A stretch of DNA of 64,000 bases from Eledone cirrhosa (GCA_964016885.1 OZ024749.1:21307270-21371269); one strand, 5' to 3'; positions 45,915-59,698 are shown, counted from the first letter of the stretch. Made by a program: numbers and translations. Notes: generated by a model from the sequence alone, not told the origin.

Positions 45915-48900
45915 GTTAAGGGTAATGGTTAGGGTTAGGATTAGGGTTAGTGTTAGTGTTACGGTTAGAGTTAGAGTTAGGATTAGGGTTTAGGGTTAGG
46001 GTTAGGGTTAGGTTTAGGGGTAGGGTTAGGTGTAAGGTTAGGGTTAGGGTTAGGGTTACGGTTTCGTTTTTTCATTTTTTCGATTTTTTCATTTTTCGAT
46101 TTTTTTTTAGATTTTTTCATTTATTTCGAATTTTCTTTTTTTCATTTTTTCGATTTTACGATTTTTTGATTTTTTCATTTTTGAACTATTTCATTTTTTC
46201 GAATTTTCGATTTTCTCGTATTTTTCATTTTACCATTTTTACGATTTTTTTTTTTTCATTTCTTCATTTTCTCAATTTTTTAGCGTTAGGGTTATGTGTA
46301 AGGTTAGCGTTAAGGTTAGGGATAGGTTTAGGGTTAGGGTTAGGGTTAGGTTTAGGGTTAGGGTTAGGGTTAGGGTTAGGGTTAATGTTTAGGATTTAGG
46401 GTTTAGGGTTATGGTTAGGGTTAGGGTTAGGGTTAGGGTTAGTGTTAGTGTTAGTGTTGCGGTTACAGTTAGGGTTAGGGTTAGGATTTAGGGTTAGGGT
46501 TAGGGTTAGTTTTAATGTTTAGCGTTTTGGGTTAGGGTTAGGGCTAGGTTTAGGGTTAGGGTTAGGGTTAGGGTTAGGGTTAGGGTTAGGGTTAGGGTTA
46601 GGGTTTAGGATTTAGGGTTTAGGTTTAGGGTTATGGTTAGGGTTAGGGTTAAGGTTAGTGTTAGTGTTTCGGTTAGAGTTAGGGTTAGGGTTTAGGGTTA
46701 GGTTAAGGGTAATGGTTAGGGTTAGGATTAGGGTTAGTGTTAGTGTTACGGTTAGAGTTAGAGTTAGGATTAGGGTTTAGGGTTAGGGTTAGGGTTAGGT
46801 TTAGGGGTAGGGTTAGGTGTAGGGTTAGGGTTAAGTTTTTTCATTTTTTTTATTTTTTCACTTTTTCTATTTTTCGATTTTTTCATTTTTCGACTTTTTT
46901 ACATTTTTTCATTTTATCCTTCTTTCGATTTTTTTCGATTTTTTCATTTCTTTCGAATTTTCTTTTTTTCGTTTTTTCGATTTTACGATTTTTTAGATTT
47001 TTTAATTTTTTCACTATTTCATTTTTTCGAATATTCGATTTTCTCGTTTTTTTCATTTTACCATATTTTCTATTTTTTCTATTTTTTCTATTTTTCGATT
47101 TTTCGATTTTTTCATTTTTTCATTTTCTCAATTTTTTAGCGTTAGGGTTATGTGTAAGGTTAGCGTTAAGATTAGGAATAGGTTTAGGGTGTAGGATTTA
47201 GGGTTTAGGTTTAGGGTGTAGGATTTAGGGTTTAGGTTTTAGGGTTAGGGTTAGGGTTAGGGTTTAGGATTTAGTGTTTAGGTTTAGGGTTATGGTTAGG
47301 GTTAGGTTTAAGGTTAGTGTTAGTGTTTCGGTTAGAGTTAGGGTTATGGTTAGGGTTTTGGGTTAGGGGTAGGGTTAGGGTTACGGTTTCGTTTTTTCAT
47401 TTTTTCGATTTTTTCATTTTTCGATTTTTTTAGATTTTTTCATTTATTTAGAATTTTCTTTTTTTCATTTTTTCGATTTTACGATTTTTTTGATTTTTTC
47501 ATTTTTTAACTATTTCATTTTTTCGAATTTTCGATTTTCTCGTATTTTTCATTTTACCATTTTTTCGATTTTTTTTTTTTCATTTCTTCATTTTCTCAAT
47601 TTTTTAGCGTTAGGGTTATGTGTAAGGTTAGCGTTAAGGTTAGGGATAGGTTTAGGGTTAGGGTTAGGTTTAGGTTTAGGGTTAGGGTTAGGGTTAGGGT
47701 TAATGTTTAGGATTTAGGGTTTAGGGTTATGGTTAGGGTTAGGGTTAGGGTTAGGGTTAGTGTTAGTGTTAGTGTTGCGGTTACAGTTAGGGTTAGGGTT
47801 AGGATTTAGGGTTAGGGTTAGGGTTAGGATTAATGTTTAGCGTTTTGGGTTAGGGTTAGGGTTAGGGTTAGGGTTAGGTTTAGTGTTAGATTTAGGGCTA
47901 GGTTTTGGGTTAGGGTTAGGGTTAGGGTTAGGGTTAGGGTTAGGGTTAGGGTTTAGGATTTAGGGTTTAGGTTTAGGGTTAGGGTTAGGGTTAGGGTTAG
48001 GGTTAGGGTTAGGGTTAGGTTTAGGGTTAGGGTTAGGGTTAGGGTTAGGGTTAATGTTTAGGATTTAGGATTTAGGGTTATGGTTAGTGTTAGGATTAGG
48101 GTTAGGGTTAGTGTTAGTGTTCCGGTTACAGTTAGGTTTAGGGTTAGGATGTAGGGTTAGGGTTAGGGTTAGGATTAATGTTTAGCGATTTGGGTTTAGG
48201 GTTAGGGTTAGGATTAGGTCTAGTGTTAGGGTTAGGGTTTAGGGTTAGTGTTAGGTGTAGGGTTAAATTTAGGGTTAGGGTTAGTGTTAGCGTTAGTGTT
48301 AGGGTTAGGGTTAGGGGTAGGGTTAGCGTTAAGGTTAGGGTTAGGTTTAGGGTTAGGATTAGGATTTAGGGTTAGGGTTAGGGTTATGGTTATGGTTAGG
48401 GTTAGGGTTAGGGTTAGGGTTCCGGTTACGGTTAGGGTTAGGGTTAGGGTTAGGATTAATGTTTAGGATTTAGGGTTTAGGGTTAGGGTTAGGGTTAGGA
48501 TTAGTGTTAGTGTTTCGGTTACAGTTAGGATTAGGGTGAGGGTTAGGGTTACGGTTTCGTTTTTTCATTTTTACGATTTTTTCATTTTTCGATTTTTTCA
48601 TTTTTCGATTTTTGTCGATTTTTTCATTTTATCCTTTCGATTTTTTCGATTTTTTAATTTCTTTCGAATTTTCTTTTTTTCATTTTTTTTATTTTACGAT
48701 TTTTTCGATTTTTTCATTTTTTCACTATTTCATTTCTTTGAATTTTAGATTTTCTCGTTTTTTTTCATTTTACCATTTTTTCGATTTTTTCTATTTTTTC
48801 TATTTTTCGATATTTTCGATATTTTCTTTTTTTCATTTTCTCAATTTGTTAGCGTTAGGGTTATGTGTAAGGTTAGCGTTAAGGTTAGGGATAGGTTTAG

Positions 48901-51566
48901 TGTTAGGGCTAGGGTTAGGGTTAGGGTTAGGGTTAGAGTTAGGATTAGCGTTAATGTTTAGGATTTAGGGTTTAGGGTTAGGGCTAGGGTTGGGGTTATG
49001 GTTAGGGTTAGGGTTAGCGTTAGGTTTAGTGTTAGGGTTAGGGTTTGGGTTAGGATTTGCGTTAATGTTTAGGATTTAGGGTTTAGGGTTAGGGCTAGGG
49101 TTAGGGTTAGGGTTAGGGTTACGGTTAGGGTTTCTTTTTTTCATTTTTTCGATTTTTTCATTTTTCGATTTTTTTCATTTTTCTATTTTTTTAGATTTTT
49201 TTCATTTTTTCGATTTTTTCAATTTTTCCATTTTTTCAAATTTTTTCAGTATTTCATTTTTAAATTTTTTTTAGATTTTCTCATTTTTTCTTGTTTGGGA
49301 TTTTTCCATTTTTTCATTTCAATATTTTAGCGTTAGGGTTAGGGGTATGAATTGGGTTAGTGTTTAGGGTTGAGGGTTTAGGGTTATGGTTAGGGTTAGG
49401 TTTAGTGTTAGGGTTAGGGTTAGTGTTAGCGTTAGTGTTAGGGTTAGGGTTAGCGTTAGGGTTAGGATTAGGATTTAGGGTTAGGGTTAGGGTTAGGGTT
49501 ATGGTTAGGGTTAGGGTTAGGGTTAGGGTTAGGGTTAGGGTTAGGGTTAGGGTTCCGGTTACGGTTAGGGTTACGGTTACAGTTAGGATTAGGGTTAGGG
49601 TTAGGGTTAGGGTTAGGGTTAGGGTTAGGGTTAGGGTTAGGGTTAGTGTTAGTGTTACGGTTACAGTTAGGATTAGGGTTAGGGTTAGGGTTACGGTTTC
49701 GTTTTTTAATTTTTACTATTTTTTCATTTTTCGATTTTTTCATTTTTCGATTTTTGTCGATTTTTTCATTTTATCCTTCCTTCGATTTTTTCGATTTTTT
49801 AATTTCTTTCGAATTTTCATTTTTTTAATTTTCTCAATTTTTTAGCGTTAGGATTATGTATAAGGTTAGCGTTAAGGTTAGGGATAGGTTTAGTGTTAGG
49901 GCTAGGGTTAGGGTTAGGGTTAGGGTTAGGATTAGCGTTAATGTTTAGGATTTAGGGTTTAGGGTTAGGGCTAGGGTTAGGGTTATGGTTAGGGTTAGGG
50001 TTAGGGTTAGGTTTAGTGTTAGGGTTAGTGTTAGGGTTAGGGTTAGGATTAGTGTTAGGTTTAGTGTTAGGGCTAGGGTTAGGGTTAGGGTTAGGGTTAG
50101 GATTAGCGTTAATGTTTAGGATTTAGGGTTTAGGGTTAGGGCTAGGGTTAGGGTTAGGGTTAGTGTTACGGTCAGGGTTTCTTTTTTTCATTTTTTCGAT
50201 TTTTTCATTTTTCGATTTTTTTCATTTTATATTTTTTTAGATTTTTTTCATTTTTTCGATTTTTTCAATTTTTCCATTTTTTCAAATTTTTTCAGTATTT
50301 CATTTTTAAATTTTTTTTAGATTTTTTCATTTTTTCTTGTTTGGGATTTTTCCATTTTTTCATTTCAATATTTTAGCGTTAGGGTTAGGGGTATGAATTG
50401 GGTTAGTGTTTAGGGTTGAGGGTTTAGGGTTATGGTTAGGGTTAGGGTTAGGTTTAGTGTTAGGGTTAGGGTTAGTGTTAGCGTTAGTGTTAGGGTTAGG
50501 GTTAGGGTAGGGTTAGCGTTAAGGTTAGGGTTAGGGTTAGGGTTAGGGTTCCGGTTACGGTTAGGGTTAGGGTTAGGATTTAGGGTTAGGGTTAGGGTTA
50601 GGATTAATGTTTAGGATTTAGGGTTTAGGGTTAGGGTTAGGGTTAGGGTTAGGGTTAGGGTTAGTGTTAGTGTTACGGTTACAGTTAGGATTAGGGTTAG
50701 GGTTAGGGTTACGGTTTCGTTTTTTCATTTTTATGATTTTTTCAATTTTCAATTTTTTCATTTTTCGATTTTTGTCGATTTTTTCATTTTATCCTTCTTT
50801 CGATTTTTTCGATTTTTTAATTTCTTTCGAATTTTCATTTTTTCATTTTTTCGATTTTACGATTTTTTCGATTTTTTCATTTTTTCACTATTTCATTTCT
50901 TCGAATTTTCGATTTTCTCGTTTTTTTCATTTTACCGTCTTTTCGATTTTTTCTATTTTTTCTATTTTTCGATATTTTCGATTTTTTCATTTTTTCATTT
51001 TCTCAATTTTTTAGCGTTAGGGTTATGTGTAAGGTTAGCGTTAAGGTTAGGGATAGGTTTAGTGTTAGGGCTAGGGTTAGGGTTAGGGTTAGGGTTAGGA
51101 TTAGCGTTAATGTTTAGGATTTAGGGTTTAGGGTTAGGGCTAGGGTTAGGGTTAGAGTTAGGGTTACGGTTAGGGTTTCTTTTTTTCATTTTTTCGATTT
51201 TTTCATTTTTCGATTTTTTTCTCTTTTCTATATTTTTAGATTTTTTCATTTTTTCGATTTTTTCAATTTTTCGATTTTTTCAAATTTTTTCAGTATTTCA
51301 TTTTTAAATTTTTTTTCAGATTATTTCATTTTTTCTTTGGGATTTTTCCATTTTTTCATTTCAATATTTTAGCGTTAGGGTTAGGGGTATGAATTGGGTT
51401 AGTGTTTAGGGTTGAGGGTTTAGGGTTATGGTTAGGGTTAGGGTTAGGTTTAGTGTTAGGGTTAGGGTTAGCGTTAGGGTTAGGGTGTTGGATTTAGGGT
51501 TTAGGTTTAGGGTTATGGTTAGGTTCAGGGTTAATGTTAGTGTTTGTGTTACGGTTAGAGTTACGT

Positions 51567-51600
<34 letters not shown>

Positions 51601-51898
51601 CGTTTATTCATTTTTTGGATTTTTTCACTTTTTCGATCTTTCATTTCTTCATTTTCTCATTTTCTCATTTTCTCATTTTTTAGCGTTAGGGTTATGGGTA
51701 AGGTTAGCATTAGGGTTAGGGTTAAGTTTAGGGTTAGGGTTAGGGTTAGGGTTAGGGTTAGGGTTAGTGTTAGTGTTCCGATTCAAGTTAGGGTTAGGGT
51801 TAGGATTTAGGGTTATGGTTAGGGTTAGGATAAATGTTTAGCGTTTTGGGTTTAGGGTTAGGGTTAGGATTAGGGTTAGGGTTAGGGTTAGGTCTAGT

Positions 51899-51930
<32 letters not shown>

Positions 51931-52346
51931 GTAGGGTTAAGTTTAGGGTTAGGGTTAGGGTTAGGGTTAGCGTTAGGGTTAGGGTTAGGGTTAGGGGTAG
52001 GGTTAGCGTTAAGTTTAGGGTTAGGGTTAGGGTTAGGGTTAGGGTTAGGGTTAGGATTAGGATTTAGGGTTAGGGTTATGTTTAGGGTTAAGGTTTTTTC
52101 AATTTTACGATTTTTTCATTATTTCAATTTTTTTGCGTTAGGGTTAGGGGTATGGATAGGGTTAGTGTTTAGGGTTTAGGGTTTAGGGTTATGGTTAGGG
52201 TTAGGGTTAGGTTTAGTGTTAGGTTTAGGGTTAGGGTTAGGGTTAGGGTTTAGGATTTAGGGTTTAGGTTTAGGGTTATGGTTAGGGTTAGGGTTAAGGT
52301 TAGTGTTAGTGTTTCGGTTAGAGTTAGGGTTAGGGTTTAGGGTTAG
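45915..52346 (+). repeat. Z higher-order repeat, copy Z2 (6.43 kb, most complete)
   Basis: Blocks: L 46,062-46,281, L 46,835-47,137, L 47,387-47,605, L 48,555-48,850, P 49,131-49,328, L 49,697-49,843, P 50,178-50,374, L 50,715-51,012, P 51,176-51,370, M 51,603-51,681, N 52,094-52,134 (right edge TTTTTGCG). It has every block found in Z1 or Z3. Sequence identity to both is high by eye: many intervals run for hundreds of bases with only a few changes. Confidence 0.88.
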
Positions 52347-55300
52347 GTTAAGGGTAATGGTTAGGATTAGGGTTAGTGTTAGTGTTACGGTTAGAGTTAG
52401 AGTTAGGATTAGGGTTTAGGGTTAGGGTTAGGGTTAGGTTTAGGGGTAGGGTTAGGTGTAAGGTTAGGGTTAGGGTTAGGGTTACGGTTTCGTTTTTTCA
52501 TTTTTTCGATTTTTTCATTTTTCGATTTTTTTAGATTTTTTCATTTATTTCGAATTTTCTTTTTTTCATTTTTTCGATTTTACGATTTTTTGATTTTTTC
52601 ATTTTTGAACTATTTCATTTTTTCGAATTTTCGATTTTTCTCGTATTTTTCATTTTACCATTTTTTCGATTTTTTTTTTTCATTTCTTCATTTTCTCAAT
52701 TTTTTAGCGTTAGGGTTATGTGTAAGGTTTGCGTTAAGGTTAGGGATAGGTTTAGGGTTAGGGTTAGGGTTAGGTTTAGGGTTAGGGTTAGGGTTAGGGT
52801 TAGGGTTAATGTTTAGGATTTAGGGTTTAGGGTTATGGTTAGGGTTAGGGTTAGGGTTAGTGTTAGTGTTAGTGTTGTGGTTACAGTTAGGGTTAGGGTT
52901 AGGATTTAGGGTTAGGGTTAGGGTTAGTTTTAATGTTTAGCGTTTTGGGTTAGGGTTAGGGTTAGGGTTAGGGTTAGGTTTAGTGTTAGATTTAGGGCTA
53001 GGTTTAGGGTTAGGGTTAGGGTTAGGGTTAGGGTTAGGGTTAGGGTTAGGGTTTAGGATTTAGGGTTTAGGTTTACGGTTATGGTTAGGGTTAGGGTTAA
53101 GGTTAGTGTTAGTGTTTCGGTTAGAGTTAGGGTTAGGGTTTAGGGTTAGGTTAAGGGTAATGGTTAGGGTTAGGATTAGGGTTAGTGTTAGTGTTACGGT
53201 TAGAGTTAGAGTTAGGATTAGGGTTTAGGGTTAGGGTTAGGGTTAGGTTTAGGGGTAGGGTTAGGTGTAGGGTTAGGGTTAAGTTTTTTCATTTTTTTTA
53301 TTTTTTCACTTTTTCTATTTTTCGATTTTTTCATTTTTCGACTTTTTTACATTTTTTCATTTTATCCTTCTTTCGATTTTTTTCGATTTTTTCATTTCTT
53401 TCGAATCTTCTTTTTTTCGTTTTTTCGATTTTACGATTTTTTAGATTTTTTAATTTTTTCACTATTTCATTTTTTCGAATATTCGATTTTCTCGTTTTTT
53501 TCATTTTACCATATTTTCTATTTTTTCTATTTTTTCTATTTTTCGATTTTTCGATTTTTTCATTTTTTCATTTTCTCAATTTTTTAGCGTTAGGGTTATG
53601 TGTAAGGTTAGCGTTAAGATTAGGAATAGGTTTAGGGTGTAGGATTTAGGGTTTAGGTTTAGGGTGTAGGATTTAGGGTTTAGGTTTAGGGTTAGGGTTA
53701 GGGTTAGGGTTTAGGATTTAGTGTTTAGGTTTAGGGTTATGGTTAGGGTTAGGTTTAAGGTTAGTGTTAGTGTTTCGGTTAGTGTTAGGGTTATGGTTAG
53801 GGTTTAGGGTTAGGGTTACGGTTTCGTTTTTTCATTTTTTCGATTTTTTCATTTTTCGATTTTTTTCGATTTTTTCATTTATTTAGAATTTTCTTTTTTT
53901 CATTTTTTCGATTTTACGATTTTTTTGATTTTTTCATTTTTTAACTATCTCATTTTTTCGAATTTTCGATTTTCTCGTATTTTTCATTTTACCATTTTTT
54001 CGATTTTTTTTTTTTCATTTCTTCATTTTCTCAATTTTTTAGCGTTAGGGTTATGTGTAAGGTTAGCGTTAAGGTTAGGGATAGGTTTAGGGTTAGGGTT
54101 AGGGTTAGGTTTAGGGTTAGGGTTAGGGTTAGGGTTAATGTTTAGGATTTAGGGTTTAGGGTTATGGTTAGGGTTAGGTTTAGGGTTAGGGTTAGTGTTA
54201 GTGTTAGTGTTGCGGTTACAGTTAGGGTTAGGGTTAGGATTTAGGGTTAGGGTTAGGGTTAGGATTAATGTTTAGCGTTTTGGGTTAGGGTTAGGGTTAG
54301 GGTTAGGGTTAGGTTTAGTGTTAGATTTAGGGCTAGGTTTTGGGTTAGGGTTAGGGTTAGGGTTAGGGTTAGGGTTAGGGTTAGGGTTTAGGATTTAGGG
54401 TTTAGGTTTAGGGTTAGGGTTAGGGTTAGGGTTAGGGTTAGGGTTAGGTTTAGGGTTAGGGTTAGGGTTAGGGTTAGGGTTAATGTTTAGGATTTAGGAT
54501 TTAGGGTTATGGTTAGTGTTAGGATTAGGGTTAGGGTTAGTGTTAGTGTTCCGGTTACAGTTAGGTTTAGGGTTAGGATGTAGGGTTAGGGTTAGGGTTA
54601 GGATTAATGTTTAGCGATTTGGGTTTAGGGTTAGGGTTAGGATTAGGTCTAGTGTTAGGGTTAGGGTTTAGGGTTAGTGTTAGGTGTAGGGTTAAATTTA
54701 GGGTTAGGGTTAGTGTTAGCGTTAGTGTTAGGGTTAGGGTTAGGGGTAGGGTTAGCGTTAAGGTTAGGGTTAGGGTTAGGGTTAGGATTAGGATTTAGGG
54801 TTAGGGTTAGGGTTATGGTTAGGGTTAGAGTTAGGGTTAGGGTTAGGGTTCCGGTTACGGTTAGGGTTAGGGTTAGGGTTAGGATTAATGTTTAGGATTT
54901 AGGGTTTAGGGTTAGGGTTAGGGTTAGGGTTAGTGTTAGTGTTTCGGTTACAGTTAGGATTAGGGTGAGGGTTAGGGTTACGGTTTCATTTTTTCATTTT
55001 TACGATTTTTTCATTTTTCGATTTTTTCATTTTTCGATTCTTGTCGATTTTTTCATTTTATCCTTTCGATTTTTTCGATTTTTTAATTTCTTTCGAATTT
55101 TCTTTTTTTCATTTTTTTTATTTTACGATTTTTTCGATTTTTTCATTTTTTCACTATTTCATTTCTTTGAATTTTCGATTTTCTCGTTTTTTTTCATTTT
55201 ACCATTTTTTCGATTTTTTCTATTTTTTCTATTTTTCGATATTTTCGATATTTTCTTTTTTTCATTTTCTCAATTTGTTAGCGTTAGGGTTATGTGTAAG

Positions 55301-57373
55301 GTTAGCGTTAAGGTTAGGGATAGGTTTAGTGTTAGGGCTAGGGTTAGGGTTAGGGTTAGGGTTAGAGTTAGGATTAGCGTTAATGTTTAGGATTTAGGGT
55401 TTAGGGTTAGGGCTAGGGTTGGGGTTATGGTTAGGGTTAGGGTTAGCGTTAGGTTTAGTGTTAGGGTTAGGGTTTGGGTTAGGATTTGCGTTAATGTTTA
55501 GGATTTAGGGTTTAGGGTTAGGGCTAGGGTTAGGGTTAGGGTTAGGGTTACGGTTAGGGTTTCTTTTTTTCATTTTTTCGATTTTTTCATTTTTCGATTT
55601 TTTTCATTTTTCTATTTTTTTAGATTTTTTTCATTTTTTCGATTTTTTCAATTTTTCCATTTTTTCAAATTTTTTCAGTATTTCATTTTAAAATTTTTTT
55701 TAGATTTTATCATTTTTTCTTGTTTGGGATTTTTCCATTTTTTCATTTCAATATTTTAGCGTTAGGGTTAGGGGTATGAATTGGGTTAGTGTTTAGGGTT
55801 GAGGGTTTAGGGTTATGGTTAGGGTTAGGTTTAGTGTTAGGGTTAGGGTTAGTGTTAGCGTTAGTGTTAGGGTTAGGGTTAGCGTTAGGGTTAGGATTAG
55901 GATTTAGGGTTAGTGTTACGGTTAGGGTTTCTTTTTTTCATTTTTTCGATTTTTTCATTTTTCGATTTTTTTCATTTTATATTTTTTTAGATTTTATCAT
56001 TTTTTCTTGTTTGGGATTTTTCCATTTTTTCATTTCAATATTTTAGCGTTAGGGTTAGGGGTATGAATTGGGTTAGTGTTTAGGGTTGAGGGTTTAGGGT
56101 TATGGTTAGGGTTAGGGTTAGGTTTAGTGTTAGGGTTAGGGTTAGTGTTAGCGTTAGTGTTAGGGTTAGGGTTAGGGTTAGGGTAGGGTTAGCGTTAAGG
56201 TTAGGGTTAGGGTTAGGGTTAGGGTTCCGGTTACGGTTAGGGTTAGGGTTAGGATTTAGGGTTAGGGTTAGGGTTAGGATTAATGTTTAGGATTTAGGGT
56301 TTAGGGTTAGGGTTAGGGTTAGGGTTAGGGTTAGGGTTAGGGTTAGTGTTAGTGTTACGGTTACAGTTAGGATTAGGGTTAGGGTTAGGGTTACGGTTTC
56401 GTTTTTTCATTTTTATGATTTTTTCAATTTTCAATTTTTTCATTTTTCGATTTTTGTCGATTTTTTCATTTTATCCTTCTTTCGATTTTTTCGATTTTTT
56501 AATTTCTTTCGAATTTTCATTTTTTCATTTTTTCGATTTTACGATTTTTTCGATTTTTTTCATTTTTTCACTATTTCATTTCTTCGAATTTTCGATTTTC
56601 TCGTTTTTTTTCATTTTACCATCTTTTCGATTTTTTCTATTTTTTCTATTTTTCGATATTTTCGATTTTTTCATTTTTTCATTTTCTCAATTTTTTAGCG
56701 TTAGGGTTATGTGTAAGGTTAGCGTTAAGGTTAGGGATAGGTTTAGTGTTAGGGCTAGGGTTAGGGTTAGGGTTAGGGTTAGGGTTAGGATTAGCGTTAA
56801 TGTTTAGGATTTAGGGTTTAGGGTTAGGGCTAGGGTTAGGGTTATGGTTAGGGTTAGAGTTAGGGTTAGGTTTAGTGTTAGGGTTAGGGTTAGGGTTAGG
56901 GTTAGGATTAGCGTTAATGTTTAGGATTTAGAGTTTAGGGTTAGGGCTAGGGTTAGGGTTAGAGTTAGGGTTACGGTTAGGGTTTCTTTTTTTCATTTTT
57001 TCGATTTTTTCATTTTTCGATTTTTTTCTCTTTTCTATATTTTTAGATTTTTTCATTTTTTCGATTTTTTCAATTTTTCGATTTTTTCAAATTTTTTCAG
57101 TATTTCATTTTTAAATTCTTTTTCAGATTATTTCATTTTTTCTTTGGGATTTTTCCATTTTTTCATTTCAATATTTTAGCGTTAGGGTTAGGGGTATGAA
57201 TTGGGTTAGTGTTTAGGGTTGAGGGTTTAGGGTTATGGTTAGGGTTAGGGTTAGGTTTAGTGTTAGGGTTAGGGTTAGCGTTAGGGTTAGGGTGTTGGAT
57301 TTAGGGTTTAGGTTTAGGGTTATGGTTAGGTTCAGGGTTAATGCTAGTGTTTGTGTTACGGTTAGAGTTACGT

Positions 57374-57407
<34 letters not shown>

Positions 57408-57699
57408 CGTTTATTCATTTTTTGGATTTTTTCACTTTTTCGATCTTTCATTTCTTCATTTTCTCATTTTCTCATTTTCTCATTTTTTAGCGTTAGGGTT
57501 ATGGGTAAGGTTAGCATTAGGGTTAGGGTTAAGTTTAGGGTTAGGGTTAGGGTTAGGGTTAGGGTTAGTGTTAGTGTTCCGATTCAAGTTAGGGTTAGGG
57601 TTAGGATTTAGGGTTATGGTTAGGGTTAGGATAAATGTTTAGCGTTTTGGGTTTAGGGTTAGGGTTAGGATTAGGGTTAGGGTTAGGGTTAGGTCTAGT

Positions 57700-57731
<32 letters not shown>

Positions 57732-58106
57732 GTAGGGTTAAGTTTAGGGTTAGGGTTAGGGTTAGGGTTAGCGTTAGGGTTAGGGTTAGGGTTAGGGGTA
57801 GGGTTAGCGTTAAGTTTAGGGTTAGGGTTAGGGTTAGGGTTAGGGTTAGGGTTAGGATTAGGATTTAGGGTTAGGGTTATGTTTAGGGTTAAGGTTTTTT
57901 CAATATTACGATTTTTTCATTATTTCAATTTTTTTGCGTTAGGGTTAGGGGTATGGATAGGGTTAGTGTTTAGGGTTTAGGGTTTAGGGTTATGGTTAGG
58001 GTTAGGGTTAGGGTTAGGGTTAGGGTTAGGGTTTAGGATTTAGGGTTTAGGTTTAGGGTTATGGTTAGGGTTAATGTTAAGTTTAGTGTTAGTGTTTCGG
58101 TTAGAG

Positions 58107-58130
<24 letters not shown>
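52347..58130 (+). repeat. Z higher-order repeat, copy Z3 (5.8 kb)
   Basis: Blocks: L 52,488-52,705, L 53,284-53,585, L 53,822-54,040, L 54,984-55,279, P 55,560-55,758, P 55,928-56,044 (80 bp shorter than its Z2 partner), L 56,397-56,696, P 56,982-57,178, M 57,410-57,488, N 57,894-57,935 (TTTTTGCG edge, as in Z2). It lacks the short L block (Z2 49,697) together with about 680 bp. It has about 125 bp near 56,825-56,950 that Z2 lacks but whose TTATGGTTAGGGTTAGAG word is present in Z1 near 45,003. The right boundary overlaps the W1 homology. Confidence 0.87.
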
Positions 58131-58140
<10 letters not shown>

Positions 58141-58721
58141 CGGTTACGGTTAGGGTTAGGATTAGGGTTAGTGTTAGTGTTACGGTTAGAGTTAGAGTTA
58201 GGATTAGGGTTTTGGGTTAGGGTTAGGGTTAGGGTTAGGTTTAGGGTTTAGGGGTAGGGTTAGGGTTAGGGTTAGGATTAGCGTTAATGTTTCGGATTTA
58301 GGGTTTAGGGTTAGGTCTAAAGTTAGGGTTAGGATTAGGGTTAGGGTTAGGGTTACGGTTAGGGTTTCTTTTTTTCATTTTTCGATTTTTTCATTTTTCT
58401 ATTTTTTTAGATTTTTTCATTTTTTCGATTTTTTCAATTTTTCGATTTTTTCAAATTTTTTCAGTATTTCATTTTTAAATTTTTTTTTAGATTTTTTCAT
58501 TTTTTCTTGTTTGGGATTTTTCCATTTTTTCATTTCAATATTTTAGCGTTAGGTTTAGGGGTATGAATTGGGTTAGTGTTTAGGGTTTAGCGTTTAGGGT
58601 TATGGTCAGGGTTAGGGTTAGGTTTAGTGTTAGGGTTAGGGTTAGGGTTAGGGTTAGGGTGTAGGATTTAGGGTTTAGGTTTAGGGTTAGGGTTAGGATT
58701 AGGGTTAGGGTTAGGTCTAGT

Positions 58722-58757
<36 letters not shown>

Positions 58758-59083
58758 GGTTAGCGTTAGGGTTAGGGTTAGGGGTAGGGTTAGCCTTAAG
58801 TTTAGGGTTAGGGTTAGGGTTAGGGTTAGGATTTAGGGTTAGGGTTAGGGTTATGTTTAGGGTTAAGGTTTTTTCAATTTTTCGATTTCTTTCGATTTTT
58901 TCATTATTTCAATTTATTAGCGTTAGGGTTAGGATAGGGTTAGTGTTTAGGGTTTAGGGTTTAGGGTTATTGTTAGGGTTAGTGTTAGGTTTAGTGTTAG
59001 GGTTAGGGTTTAGGATTTAGGGTTTAGGTTTAGGGTTATGGTTAGGGTTAGTGTTAAGGTTAGTGTTAGTGTTTCGGTTAGAG

Positions 59084-59117
<34 letters not shown>

Positions 59118-59474
59118 TGGTTAGGGTTAGGATTACGGTTAGTTTCAGTGTTACGGTTAGAGTTAGAGTTAGGATTAGGGTTTTGGGTTAGGGTTAGGGT
59201 TAGGGTTAGGTTTAGGGTTTAGGGGTAGGGTTAGGTTTAGTGTTAGGGTTAGGGTTACGTTTTTTCATTTTTTTATTTTTTCTCTTTTTCTCTTTTTCGA
59301 TTTTTTCATTTTTTTTCATTTTCTCAATTTTTTAGCGTTAGGTTTATGGATAAGGTTAGCGTTAACGTTAGGGATAGGTTTAGGGTTAGGGTTAGGATTA
59401 GGATTTAGGGTTAGGGTTATGTTTAGGGTTAAAGTTTTTTCAATTTTACGATTTTTTCATTATTTCAATTTTTT
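57936..59474 (+). repeat. W tandem repeat, copy W1 (about 1.54 kb)
   Basis: Blocks: P 58,366-58,544, N 58,869-58,918 (right edge AATTTATTAGCG; tag shortened to GGATAGGG), M 59,260-59,333, N 59,435-59,474. The rare word ACGGTTACGGTTAGGG occurs near 58,140 and again 1,558 bp later; P blocks are 1,556 bp apart. W1 lacks about 271 bp present in W2 (M block plus AATGTTTAGCG interval), with the join near 58,685-58,700. Confidence 0.82.
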
Positions 59475-59664
59475 AGCGTTAGGGTTAGGGGTATGGGTAG
59501 GGTTAGTGTTTAGGGTTTAGGGTTTAGGGTTATGGTTAGGGTTAGGGTTAGGTTTAGTGTTAGGTTTAGGGTTAGGGTTAGGGTTAGGGTTTAGGATTTA
59601 GGGTTTAGGTTTAGGGTTATGGTTAGGGTTAGTGTTAAGTTTAGTGTTAGTGTTTCGGTTAGAG

Positions 59665-59698
<34 letters not shown>

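Noticed and set aside
49360..49845. 161-codon open frame on +, and minus-strand Asn-Pro frames at 43,323-43,565 and 49,468-49,743
   Set aside because: These are pure translations of TTAGGG/CCCTAA in an open phase. The minus-strand Asn-Pro repeats are what any CCCTAA tract gives.
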